Shown in pieces: positions 36,134-45,043 of a stretch of DNA of 64,000 nt. Both the position numbers and the translations under genes were made by a program. This DNA comes from Brevibacillus centrosporus (GTDB lineage: Bacteria; Bacillota; Bacilli; Brevibacillales; Brevibacillaceae). The notes beneath the pieces were generated by a model. It was not told where the DNA came from. It was given only the letters and a program-made list of their open reading frames with translations, and did not search any database. The DNA is taken from contig NZ_RHHP01000010.1 of NCBI RefSeq assembly GCF_003710815.1, forward strand, positions 186,001-250,000, written 5' to 3'. Numbering within the stretch: the first letter of the stretch is position 1; each line of letters begins with the position of its first letter.

Positions 36134-37062
36134 TTGGCACTACCCCCGTCCATGAGCTGAACCGGTTGCCCCGACTCAGCCGATTGTCGTGCAGCCTGGG
36201 CGATTTTTCGAGCCATCCTCACGTCTTCAGGAGTCATTTGGAGCGGTTCTTGGCCGGACACAGCGCGAACAAAATGCGCTCTACGGCTGCTCCGACGATC
36301 GGCAGCAGCTCTATCAGCAAAAGGCTCGGCACCAGAATCCGGTTGAACCAGCTTCCTGTTCATGTCCCAAACAATCGGCTGACTGTCGTTACTATCGTAC
36401 TGAAGCATGCCCGATGCACCTGTCAATTCAAAAGAAGACCGCTCTTCTGGCTCTGCCAAAGACAGCTCGATATGCGCAATCGTTCCATCGGCATGCTTCA
36501 CGATAACCAGCGCATATTCGACTGCTTGCCCTGTTTCGTCCATGTGCTTGACACTCCTGGCCATGACTCGCAAGACATCACCGAAAGTCCACCGCAGCCA
36601 ATCGAATACCTCGGCACCCAAGACGTCGAAAATGCATCCTTTCGTCGCCGGCAGTGCACTCCGCCGCATCCGGATCACACCTGGCTTGCCGATCGCTCCC
36701 TGCAAGACGTGCTCTCGAGCCTGTACATACACGGGGGAAAAGCGCCATGCATTTGGCAGCAGCAGCATTATGCCTTGTTTCTCGCAGATTGCTTGAAGCT
36801 CGCTGATTGCTTCGATGCCGATTTGCACATTGGCATCACAGATCACATGCTTTTTGGCTTCGACTGCCAGCTCGATCCATTTTTCAGGTGCCGTCACACT
36901 CGGGGCGATGTCGACAGCATCGACCTCTTGATCTTTTACCCATTCTCCAAAAACAGCTAGATTGTCTGCCACACCTATGATCTCTATCTCGTTTACCCCG
37001 GACCAGGCACACTGCTGCTGCGTGCTCCCTGCTGCTGTATCCGCGATGACTACTTTCCACAT
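36130..37062 (-). CDS. Gfo/Idh/MocA-like protein lacking the catalytic lysine
   Basis: A 310-residue protein with the overall Gfo/Idh layout, but divergent. The nucleotide-binding loop is degraded (VIADTAAGSTQQQCAW instead of GxGxxG), and the EKP motif reads HVICDANVQIG, with Ala77 where the catalytic Lys should be. The second domain is recognisable (AISELQAICEKQGIMLLLPN, GAIGKPGVIRMRR). The ATG at 37062 follows GGAGGTGGG; the longer frame starts in that site. It overlaps the active Gfo/Idh gene by four bases. It may be a non-catalytic partner subunit. Confidence 0.85.
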   Translation of the reverse strand: MWKVVIADTAAGSTQQQCAWSGVNEIEIIGVADNLAVFGEWVKDQEVDAVDIAPSVTAPEKWIELAVEAKKHVICDANVQIGIEAISELQAICEKQGIMLLLPNAWRFSPVYVQAREHVLQGAIGKPGVIRMRRSALPATKGCIFDVLGAEVFDWLRWTFGDVLRVMARSVKHMDETGQAVEYALVIVKHADGTIAHIELSLAEPEERSSFELTGASGMLQYDSNDSQPIVWDMNRKLVQPDSGAEPFADRAAADRRSSRRAHFVRAVSGQEPLQMTPEDVRMARKIAQAARQSAESGQPVQLMDGGSAK

Positions 37063-37092
37063 GTGACATCCCACCTCCAAATCAATCAAGTT

Positions 37093-38295
37093 CTACAACG
37101 AAAATTGAAACGTATCCTGCAGCACGACTGCAGCTGCCCCTACGACTTCCACATCTTCTCCAAGGGAATTGAGACGGATCGCAAGTCCCTCGGTAAAAAT
37201 GCCATGGGCATATTCATGGACATATTCCGTTACCTTGGAGACGAGCAGTTCATTTTCAAACGCAATTTCTCCGCCGAGAATAATGGCCTCCGGGTTAAAG
37301 AGATGAACGAGATTCACCAGACCTGACGCCAAATAAGAAGCTGTTTCTTCTAAGATGCTCTCCGCGAGCGGGTCGTTCTGCGATAGCGCCTGTCGAAAAA
37401 CTGCTGAGGAAATGTGGTTGACGTCATGCCCAGCGAGCTCAAAAATACAGCTTTGCTTCCCTTTTGCAAGCGCAGACAAGAGCTTGGCGTAGATCGCTGG
37501 CCAGCTTACATAATTCTCCAAACAACCAATATTTCCACAATCACAGCGAACGCCTGTGCGGTCAATCGTGGTATGTCCAAACTCCCCGGCTCCGCCAGCA
37601 AATCCGCGGTAGATGGAGCCGTTCACGAGAATACTGGAGCCCAAGCCATCCCCGATCGTCACATAGATCATGTTTTGATAATGGCTGAAATCACCGATGC
37701 TCTTTTCGGCAAGCAAATAGGCATTGGTGTCATTGTCGAGCCAGGTTTTGCTGTGAAAGCGACTTTCTACGATCTCTTTCACCGGAATGTCTTTTAATTT
37801 CAGCTTTGGATTATAGCGGATGACTCCATTGTCCGAGTCCACGATTCCTTGCGTCACGATGGATATGCCAACGCAGTTGTCCAAGCTTTCATAGGGCAAA
37901 ACGAACTGCTCCATGATTTGCAGCAAGTACGCGATAACCTGGTCACCTTGATAGCGCTTGATCGTGAATACTTCTTTTTTGCGGACCTTTGCTTCCAGAT
38001 TCATTTCCGCAATCGTTATTTTAGACCCACTAATCGAGATCCCGATTAAGAAACGGCTGTCGGGTGAGAACTGCAGCAAGATCGGCTTTCGTCCTCCATT
38101 TGAAGTTCCTGTTCCAACTTCACTGACGAGCGAGTCACGAATCAGTTCACTGACTGCCGACGTAACGGTTGTAGGGCTCAGCTTGTGCCGTTTCGCTATT
38201 TCGCTTCGGGAAATGGGTCCATAATGACGGATCGTGTCGAGTACGATGGATCGATTCAACTCTTGGATTAGCTTTAAATCACCCGTCCTGCGCAT
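37093..38295 (-). CDS. ROK family transcriptional regulator
   Basis: A 400-residue ROK repressor: HTH ISRSEIAKRHKLSPTTVTSA, ROK domain with GDGLGSSILVNGSIYRG and cysteine motif CDCGNIGCLENYVSWP. RBS AAGGAAGGG. It is followed 31 bases later by the two Gfo/Idh genes and preceded by an Opp-type importer, so it is probably the specific regulator of this cluster. Confidence 0.92.
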   Translation of the reverse strand: MRRTGDLKLIQELNRSIVLDTIRHYGPISRSEIAKRHKLSPTTVTSAVSELIRDSLVSEVGTGTSNGGRKPILLQFSPDSRFLIGISISGSKITIAEMNLEAKVRKKEVFTIKRYQGDQVIAYLLQIMEQFVLPYESLDNCVGISIVTQGIVDSDNGVIRYNPKLKLKDIPVKEIVESRFHSKTWLDNDTNAYLLAEKSIGDFSHYQNMIYVTIGDGLGSSILVNGSIYRGFAGGAGEFGHTTIDRTGVRCDCGNIGCLENYVSWPAIYAKLLSALAKGKQSCIFELAGHDVNHISSAVFRQALSQNDPLAESILEETASYLASGLVNLVHLFNPEAIILGGEIAFENELLVSKVTEYVHEYAHGIFTEGLAIRLNSLGEDVEVVGAAAVVLQDTFQFSL

Positions 38296-38328
38296 GGTAC
38301 CCTTCCTTTTACTTCGTAGAATAACTGC

Positions 38329-39291
38329 TTATAAGTGGCAAGCTACAAAATGACCGCCCACCTCTATTTCCCGCAAGCGAGGGACAGTGGATTTGCACAT
38401 ATCCATGCTGTACGGACAGCGAGTATGGAAAAGACAGCCGGATGGCGGGTTTACCGGGCTGGGCACATCCCCCTGCAAGATAATCCGCTCCCTTTTTGCT
38501 CGCGGGTCGGGAATCGGAACAGAGGAGAGCAGTGCTTTGGTATACGGATGCTGGGGATTTGCGAAAATGGATTCTTTCGGTCCCGATTCGACCAAGGAGC
38601 CCAAATACATCACGCCGATTTTATCGCTGATATGCTCCACCACGCTCAAATCATGGGATATGAACAAGTACGTCAGTTGAAACTCTTCCTGCAAATCCTT
38701 CAGCAGATTCAAAATTTGAGATTGAATGGACACATCCAGTGCAGAAACCGGCTCATCCGCCACAATTAACTTCGGCTTCAATATGAGTGCACGCGCTATG
38801 CCAATCCGCTGCCTCTGACCGCCGCTGAACTCGTGCGCGAATTTATCAGCATGGTAGCTGTTCAACCCGACCACATCTAGCATTTCTTCTACGATCTTTT
38901 CTCTCTCTGCAGCAGATAGCTTGGTATGGATGACGAGAGGCTCCCCTACGACTTCGCGAATTTTCATTCTCGGATTGAGCGAAGCGTACGGGTCCTGAAA
39001 CACCATCTGTACTTGCTTTCGCACTTCCCGTAGCCGGTTTTCATTCATTTTTGAAATTTCTTCCTGATTGATCCAGATTTTCCCCTCATCGGGAGTCAGC
39101 AGCCTCGTCACCAGACGCCCCGTCGTGGACTTGCCGCATCCGCTCTCGCCAACTAAGCTGAAGGTCTCTCCTTCCTTGATTTCAAAGGAGACAAGATTAA
39201 CTGCCTTCACGCTTTTTTTGCTGCCCAAAAATCCACTGTCTATGGGAAATGTCTTTTTGATCCCGTCTACTACCACCAGCGACTTAGACAT
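38329..39291 (-). CDS. Oligopeptide/glycoside ABC transporter ATPase, OppF type (system 3)
   Basis: A 320-residue ATPase: Walker A GESGCGKST, Q-loop VFQDPYASLNPRM, signature FSGGQRQR, Walker B LIVADEPVSALD, H-loop FISHDLS, tail CLFHTRCPYSMDMC. The ATG at 39291 overlaps the upstream ATPase by eight bases, with AGGG upstream; longer in-frame starts run through the OppD gene and are not used. The context of sugar dehydrogenases suggests an oligosaccharide or glycoside as the substrate. Confidence 0.92.
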   Translation of the reverse strand: MSKSLVVVDGIKKTFPIDSGFLGSKKSVKAVNLVSFEIKEGETFSLVGESGCGKSTTGRLVTRLLTPDEGKIWINQEEISKMNENRLREVRKQVQMVFQDPYASLNPRMKIREVVGEPLVIHTKLSAAEREKIVEEMLDVVGLNSYHADKFAHEFSGGQRQRIGIARALILKPKLIVADEPVSALDVSIQSQILNLLKDLQEEFQLTYLFISHDLSVVEHISDKIGVMYLGSLVESGPKESIFANPQHPYTKALLSSVPIPDPRAKRERIILQGDVPSPVNPPSGCLFHTRCPYSMDMCKSTVPRLREIEVGGHFVACHL

Positions 39292-40276
39292 GCGCATCCC
39301 TACTTTCTTCGCGATAGAGCCAGCAGCGGCAAAAGCGTTCTGAGCCTGTGGCTGTAATCGTCGGTTCTTCCTCCCAGCATACGGGCATGACTTCCTTGCA
39401 CCGCGGAGCAAATTTGCACCCTTTTGGCATTTGATTCGGATTAGGCACATTGCCTGGAACGGAATCGAGCCTGGAACGCTTTTGCCCCAGCTTTGGAACC
39501 GAGCCGATCAAGCCTTTTGTATACGGATGCTTGGGATCATCGAATAAATCGTAGACAGATGCTTCTTCCACCACTCGTCCTGCGTACATGACGACCACGC
39601 GATTGCACATCTCCGCGACTACACCCAAGTCGTGTGTGATCAAAAGCATCGACATATGCTCTTCGGCTTGGAGCTGCTTCATCACATCGAGGATTTGCGC
39701 TTGGATCGTCACATCCAGCGCGGTAGTAGGCTCATCTGCAATCAGCAAATTCGGTCGGCATGACATGGCCATCGCAATCATAATGCGCTGCCTCATCCCC
39801 CCGGACAGCTGGTGCGGATATTCGCTGATGATCTCTTGTGGTCTCGGAATCCCTACCTTGGTCAGCATGCTTATCGCGTGCTCTTTCGCCTGCTTGTCAG
39901 AATAGCCTAGGTGCAGACGAATCGACTCCATAAGCTGCTCACCGATTTTCATCACGGGATTGAGTGACGTCATCGGCTCCTGGAAAATCATCGAGATTTC
40001 TTTCCCGCGAATCCCGCGCATGCTGCTCTCCGAAATGGACAATAGGTTCGTTCCCTTATACTTGATTTCTCCGTTCGTGATTTCTCCTGTCGTATCTTTA
40101 AACAGACGCATGATCGAAAGGGAGGTAACGCTCTTTCCACAGCCTGATTCACCGACAAGGCCGAGCACTTCGCCTTTTTTTATGTGAAAGCTGACATTGT
40201 CCAAGACGACTGTCTTTTTGTTATCTCTCGTAAATTGCGTTTGCAGATGCTTTACTTCGATGATGTTTTCACTCAT
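39284..40276 (-). CDS. Oligopeptide/glycoside ABC transporter ATPase, OppD type (system 3)
   Basis: A 330-residue ATPase: Walker A GESGCGKSV, signature QLSGGMRQR, Walker B LLIADEPTTALD, H-loop LITHDLG, tail GCKFAPRCKEVMPVC. Start ATG at 40276, with GAGGGAG about ten bases upstream; a TTG at 40285 is the alternative. Closely similar in layout to the DppD proteins at 12.1 kb. Confidence 0.92.
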   Translation of the reverse strand: MSENIIEVKHLQTQFTRDNKKTVVLDNVSFHIKKGEVLGLVGESGCGKSVTSLSIMRLFKDTTGEITNGEIKYKGTNLLSISESSMRGIRGKEISMIFQEPMTSLNPVMKIGEQLMESIRLHLGYSDKQAKEHAISMLTKVGIPRPQEIISEYPHQLSGGMRQRIMIAMAMSCRPNLLIADEPTTALDVTIQAQILDVMKQLQAEEHMSMLLITHDLGVVAEMCNRVVVMYAGRVVEEASVYDLFDDPKHPYTKGLIGSVPKLGQKRSRLDSVPGNVPNPNQMPKGCKFAPRCKEVMPVCWEEEPTITATGSERFCRCWLYREESRDAHV

Positions 40277-40294
40277 CTGCCCCAACTCCCTCGA

Positions 40295-41188
40295 TTAATT
40301 CTTCGTTTTCGGGTCCATAATATCTCGCAAGCCATCGCCCACCAGATTGAACGCCAGCACGGACAGGAAGATGACCAAACCAGGGATCATCACGACGTGC
40401 GGTGCGGTGTCCAGATAATCGCGCCCCATGCTCAGCATCGCTCCCCAGTCAGGACTCTCAGGCTTTGCTCCCAATCCGAGGAAGCTAAGGCTCGACGCTG
40501 CCAAGATGGATGTTCCGATACGCAAGGAAAAGAATACGATCATGCTCGAGACGGTCTCCGGAAAGATGTGGCGAAAAATGATCCGGCTGCTTCTGGCTCC
40601 CATGGATCTCGCCGCCTCTACAAAAACCGCTTCCTTCGCAGCAAGCGTGTTCCCGCGAATCAAACGAGCAAAGGAAGGGATACTGAATACGGCTACGGCA
40701 ACCACCACGTTCGTTAAGCCAGGACCGAGAATCGCGACAATCGCAATCGCCAGGAGAAGATCAGGAAAGGCAAACATCACGTCGCTGGACCTCATGATGA
40801 GGCGATCCAGCCAACCCCCATAATAACCGCTGCACAATCCCAAAATCGTCCCGATCACCGCTCCCACCAAGACCGAGGTAAAGCTGACACTGAGTGATAT
40901 GCCGGCACCTACGATGATCCGGCTCAAGATATCCCTGCCATATTCGTCCGTCCCTGCCCAGTGCGCTTGAGATGGTGTCTGCAGGATCGCATCATAATCG
41001 GGCTCATAAGGATCGTACGGCGCAAGAATGGGTCCAAATACGGCGACGAGGAGCAGGAAGATGATAAAAAAGCCAGCCCAAAATGCCGTTTTTTGTTTCT
41101 TCCACTTTGTCCAAAACTCACTCATCCTCGAGCGCTTCTTTTCCTCGGAAACCAAAGAGATTTGACTTACTTCTTTCACTGCTTCCAT
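40295..41188 (-). CDS. ABC transporter permease, OppC type (system 3)
   Basis: A 297-residue permease with the OppC loop WAGTDEYGRDILSRI, EAA loop AARSMGARSSRIIFRHIFPE and C-terminal ASSLSFLGLGAKPESPDWGAML. The ATG at 41188 is 7 bases from AGGGGTGAG; a GTG at 41200 lies within that site. Channel subunit. Confidence 0.92.
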   Translation of the reverse strand: MEAVKEVSQISLVSEEKKRSRMSEFWTKWKKQKTAFWAGFFIIFLLLVAVFGPILAPYDPYEPDYDAILQTPSQAHWAGTDEYGRDILSRIIVGAGISLSVSFTSVLVGAVIGTILGLCSGYYGGWLDRLIMRSSDVMFAFPDLLLAIAIVAILGPGLTNVVVAVAVFSIPSFARLIRGNTLAAKEAVFVEAARSMGARSSRIIFRHIFPETVSSMIVFFSLRIGTSILAASSLSFLGLGAKPESPDWGAMLSMGRDYLDTAPHVVMIPGLVIFLSVLAFNLVGDGLRDIMDPKTKN

Positions 41189-41209
41189 AAAACATCTCAC
41201 CCCTTTTGG

Positions 41210-42133
41210 TTAGCTATCAAAGCGGATTTTCGGATTGAGCGCTTTGTATAAAATATCCACCAGGAGATTCACCAAAATGAATTCCAGCGAGAACAGCAGA
41301 ATGACCGCTTGCACAACTGGGTAGTCGCGGAAGGCAATCGAGTCAATCAGAAGCCGCCCCATTCCCGGAATGCTGAAGACGGTTTCCACCACAACCGAGC
41401 CGCCCAGCAAAAATCCGAATTGCAGGCCTGCTATGGTGACGACAGGAAACATCGAGTTTTTCAGCGCATGCTTGCGTACGACTACCGATTCCTTCAAGCC
41501 TTTTGCCCGACCGGTCCGAATAAAGTCTTCCTTTAAGGTTTCGAGCAGCGAGGATCTGGTGAAGCGCGCTAGCATCGACATGATTCCGGCTCCCAGTGTA
41601 ATAGAAGGAAGAACATAGCTTTTCCAGCTGTCTGTCCCACCTGTCGGAAACCAACCGAGCTGAACGGAAAACACTTGTATGAGAATGAGTCCCAGCCAAA
41701 ATCCGGGTAAGGAAATGCCTGAAATCGCCGTAAGCATCCCTAAAAAATCGGGCCATTTATTGCGGAACACAGCAGAGATCGTACCGATTACTAAACCCAG
41801 AACAAGCGCCCAGCCTAGACTCATAAATGTCAATTTCAACGATATCTCGTACCGATTTTCGAACATATCGCTAATCGGAAGACCTGTCTTTAACGAGTGA
41901 CCCAGATTACCTGTGAACAAGTTTTTCATATAGTTCAGGTATTGCACCGCCAATGGTTTATCCAATCCCAATTCCTGACGAACCCGCGTGATTTCCTCCA
42001 GCGTTGCCTCTTTTCCCGCCGCTAAACGTACAGGATCACCTGGTACCAAGTGAATGAAGAAGAAAATGAGCAGCGACACGATGAAAATGATCGGAATGAT
42101 CCCGATAAGCCTCTTCACGATATAACGGAACAT
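41210..42133 (-). CDS. ABC transporter permease, OppB type (system 3)
   Basis: A 307-residue permease beginning MFRYIVKRLIGIIPIIFIVS, with HLVPGDPVRLAAG, EAA loop TGRAKGLKESVVVRKHALKN and end motif ETVFSIPGMGRLLIDSIAFR. RBS AGGAGG. Lies 77 bases after the receptor gene. Confidence 0.93.
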   Translation of the reverse strand: MFRYIVKRLIGIIPIIFIVSLLIFFFIHLVPGDPVRLAAGKEATLEEITRVRQELGLDKPLAVQYLNYMKNLFTGNLGHSLKTGLPISDMFENRYEISLKLTFMSLGWALVLGLVIGTISAVFRNKWPDFLGMLTAISGISLPGFWLGLILIQVFSVQLGWFPTGGTDSWKSYVLPSITLGAGIMSMLARFTRSSLLETLKEDFIRTGRAKGLKESVVVRKHALKNSMFPVVTIAGLQFGFLLGGSVVVETVFSIPGMGRLLIDSIAFRDYPVVQAVILLFSLEFILVNLLVDILYKALNPKIRFDS

Positions 42134-42210
42134 ATATCGGTTCCTCCTAAATAGGGAAAAGTAAAGCGGCGCTGGGCAACAGGCTTGTGACCCAACGCCA
42201 CTTTTTCGAT

Positions 42211-43806
42211 TTATTTTATTTCCGCTTCTCTGACGTAGATGCCGCCGCTTGGCGTGATGTAAACACCGTCTACGTTACTGCGTTTTCCGTACAAAATTTC
42301 ATCGACTGCGAGGAAAATCCATGGCGCTTCCTTAAATACGTTTTCTTGTACAATTCCATACAGTTCTTTTTGCTTCGCTTGGTCAGAGGATTGGGTAGCT
42401 TCCTTGATGCTCTTATCGACCAGATCGTTTTTGTAGAAAGCGGTGTTGGCTCCTGCTGGCGGGAAGTTCTCGCTGCTGAACAGGGAGCGCATCGCGTTGT
42501 CAGGGTCTGCAGAAGACCAGCTTACATACCACATCTGCATTTTTGCTTCTTCTGGAGATTTGATGTTGTAGATTTCGTCAGACAGGGTGGCTTCTTCCAT
42601 CGATTTCACATCTACCGTGATGCCGACCTTTTGCAGCTGCTGCTGGATGAACTGCATACCTTTCATCGTATCCGAGTTGGTATTGCCCCAGATTTCTGTC
42701 GAAAAGCCGTTTTCGTAGCCAGCTTCCTTGAGCAGCTGCTTCGCTTTTTCCACGTTGTACTCATACTCACCCTGTTTGGCGTAGTGAGCGATCGTAGGCG
42801 ACATGAGGGATTCCAGCTTCGCACCATAACCCGCTTTGACTACTTTAATGAACGCATCCTTGTCTACTGCATAGTTGATGGCTTGTCTGACGCGCGGGTC
42901 GTCAAATGGCTTTTTCACCATATTGATCGATACATAACGGGTAATCGTCGATGGTGTGCGCTCCACCTTTACGCCTTCTGCTCCGCTCAAAGTCTCTACT
43001 TGCTGTTCAGGCAGCGGATAAATGACGTCTGCCTCACCTGTTTTGAGCATCGCTACGCGAGAGCCATTTTCAGGAACGGGTTTGTACGTAATTTTGGCAA
43101 CCTTCGCTGCACCTTTGTTCCAGTGATCCGGATTCAGCTCGACCGTCAGATGGTCGCCCTGCACCCACTCTACAAATTTGTATGGCCCGGTTCCTACCGG
43201 ATTCTTCGCAATGTCTTTTCCGTACTTCTCCAAAGCTTGCGGACTGATGATTCCCGTAGTAAATTTGTTGATCATCGCACTAAACGGCTGGTTCAGTGTC
43301 ACTTTTACCGTGTATTCATCCACGACTTCCGTGCTCTTGATATACTTATAATTTCGATACGCACGCAGGTTGTTTTCCTGATTGCTCATACGGTCAAAGT
43401 TGATTTTGACCGCTTCTGCGTTGAAGGGGGGACCATCATGGAACTTCACGTTTTGGCGCAGTTTAAACGTGTATTCCGTAGCCTCTGGATTCGCAGAATA
43501 TTCAGTCGCAAGTCCAGGGATCAATTTTAGATCTTTGTCATAGATCATCAGCCCTTCGTACATCGAGGTCTGCACACCTGATGACAATGCGTCACCTGTA
43601 TTTTGCGGGTCCATCGTGATGAAGTTCTCGTTGACCGCCACCACCAGTTCATCTTTCTTTGTCGATGGCGTCTCTTGTGCAGTGGAAGTGCTTGGAGCAG
43701 CGCTGTTGCCTGAACTCGTAGGACTGTTACCGCTGGAACACCCAATTAGTAAAGCTACTGAAAAAAGGAAGACAGATGCTGCTCGAAAATAGGACACTTT
43801 TTTCAT
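42211..43806 (-). CDS. ABC transporter solute-binding lipoprotein, SBP_bac_5 family (system 3)
   Basis: A 531-residue receptor, most like GsiB/DppA-type proteins. The signal peptide MKKVSYFRAASVFLFSVALL ends in the lipobox LLIGC, followed by a Ser/Thr/Pro-rich linker. Folded part from ELVVAVNENFITMDPQNTGD, with FKLRQNVKFHDGPPFNAEAV, NPVGTGPYKFVEW and RQAINYAVDKDAF. The ATG at 43806 is set by the signal peptide and AAGGGGG. SBP_bac_5 receptors bind peptides but also nickel, glutathione, and plant or bacterial oligosaccharides. Confidence 0.92.
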   Translation of the reverse strand: MKKVSYFRAASVFLFSVALLIGCSSGNSPTSSGNSAAPSTSTAQETPSTKKDELVVAVNENFITMDPQNTGDALSSGVQTSMYEGLMIYDKDLKLIPGLATEYSANPEATEYTFKLRQNVKFHDGPPFNAEAVKINFDRMSNQENNLRAYRNYKYIKSTEVVDEYTVKVTLNQPFSAMINKFTTGIISPQALEKYGKDIAKNPVGTGPYKFVEWVQGDHLTVELNPDHWNKGAAKVAKITYKPVPENGSRVAMLKTGEADVIYPLPEQQVETLSGAEGVKVERTPSTITRYVSINMVKKPFDDPRVRQAINYAVDKDAFIKVVKAGYGAKLESLMSPTIAHYAKQGEYEYNVEKAKQLLKEAGYENGFSTEIWGNTNSDTMKGMQFIQQQLQKVGITVDVKSMEEATLSDEIYNIKSPEEAKMQMWYVSWSSADPDNAMRSLFSSENFPPAGANTAFYKNDLVDKSIKEATQSSDQAKQKELYGIVQENVFKEAPWIFLAVDEILYGKRSNVDGVYITPSGGIYVREAEIK

Positions 43807-43881
43807 AACCTTTTCCCCCTTACAATTTTTATCTGATAGATGAAATCTGGATGTCCCAAGGTACACTGCCAATAGCCTGAC

Positions 43882-44940
43882 TCAATATTCGATTTCGCGT
43901 CCTTGCTGCGCCGATTCGTAGATTCCGCAAAGAATTTTCATCATCTCTACGCCATCTTGTACAGGGCTGAGAGTCTCTTTCTCACCAAGAACACTGGAGA
44001 TAAAGTGATCAATTTCATTTTGAAAGCCTTGCTTAAAGTCAAACGATAATTTATCGATCTGCGGACTCACGTTCAGGATCGTATCGTGTTTTTCCGTTAC
44101 GATGGAAAGCTGTGGCTCTACCTCGGCACCGCCTTTGTCGCCATATAACTTGACAGACAGCTCTTCTTTTTTCGCATGGAGCGTGTAGCTTACATCCACC
44201 ATGAGCGAGGCTCCATTCTCGAAGCGAATGATCGCATTGGCCAAGTCCTCTACCGTGTTTTTTCCGGGGTCGTAATCGGCTGCTTTGTAAAAGGAAAGGT
44301 TCTTGACGTTGGCGCGATTACCAAGCTTGTTGTATGTATTTCCGCTGACGGTCTTCACTTTCGGACAACCCATCAAGTACCAGCAAAGATCGATCACGTG
44401 GACGCCCAAGTCGATCAGCGGCCCTCCACCGGATCTCTCCTTGTCAGCAAACCATCCACCCGGATTTCCCAAACGGCGCAGGCAGGATGCTTTGGCGTAG
44501 TAGATATCCCCGAGGTCTCCCGCATCAATGAACTGCTTCAAGAGCTGAGCATTCGTATCGTATCTTCGGACAAACCCAACCTGCAGGACCTTTCCGCTGC
44601 GTTTTACTGCCTCCTCGATTTCCAGAGCGCTTTCAACCGATGTGGATAAAGGCTTTTCGAGCAGGACGTGCTTGCCTGCGTTCAAAGCGGCGATCGAAAT
44701 CTCTGCATGCGTGTTGTTCCAGGTACAAATGCTTACAGCATCGATTTCTTCATTTGCAAATACGTCTTCCAATCGACAATAATAGGTTCTGGCATTGAAC
44801 TTTTCCGCTTTCTCCTTGGCTCGTTCCTCGTTGAAATCTACGACTGCATACAGCTCAGCTTTTTCATTGTTTTGGTACGATTGCATATGCATGTCTGAAA
44901 TGGAACCTGCACCGATTACCGCGACTTTTACTTTTCTCAC
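43882..44940 (-). CDS. Gfo/Idh/MocA family oxidoreductase
   Basis: A 352-residue dehydrogenase: Rossmann start VKVAVIGAGSISDMHMQSYQ, catalytic motif HVLLEKPLSTSVESA, and C-terminal domain GGWFADKERSGGGPLIDLGV with the conserved Asp-His-type segment (DLGVHVIDL). GTG start with AGGAGG upstream. Sits 75 bases ahead of the receptor gene. Probably an inositol or hexose dehydrogenase acting on the imported sugar. Confidence 0.92.
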   Translation of the reverse strand: MRKVKVAVIGAGSISDMHMQSYQNNEKAELYAVVDFNEERAKEKAEKFNARTYYCRLEDVFANEEIDAVSICTWNNTHAEISIAALNAGKHVLLEKPLSTSVESALEIEEAVKRSGKVLQVGFVRRYDTNAQLLKQFIDAGDLGDIYYAKASCLRRLGNPGGWFADKERSGGGPLIDLGVHVIDLCWYLMGCPKVKTVSGNTYNKLGNRANVKNLSFYKAADYDPGKNTVEDLANAIIRFENGASLMVDVSYTLHAKKEELSVKLYGDKGGAEVEPQLSIVTEKHDTILNVSPQIDKLSFDFKQGFQNEIDHFISSVLGEKETLSPVQDGVEMMKILCGIYESAQQGREIEY

Positions 44941-45043
44941 GTTTAGCCTCCTAATGATCTGTCTTCATCGCTAATTAATTTTTCCATTGGAGTTATTAAA
45001 TAGATGATACAAAATTATCTCAATTTTTGCAATACATGTTCAA

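Noticed and set aside
42187-43530. Long plus-strand open frame of 447 codons
   Set aside because: It is the shadow of the receptor gene on the other strand; composition (Phe, Arg, His rich) and lack of homology show it is not coding.
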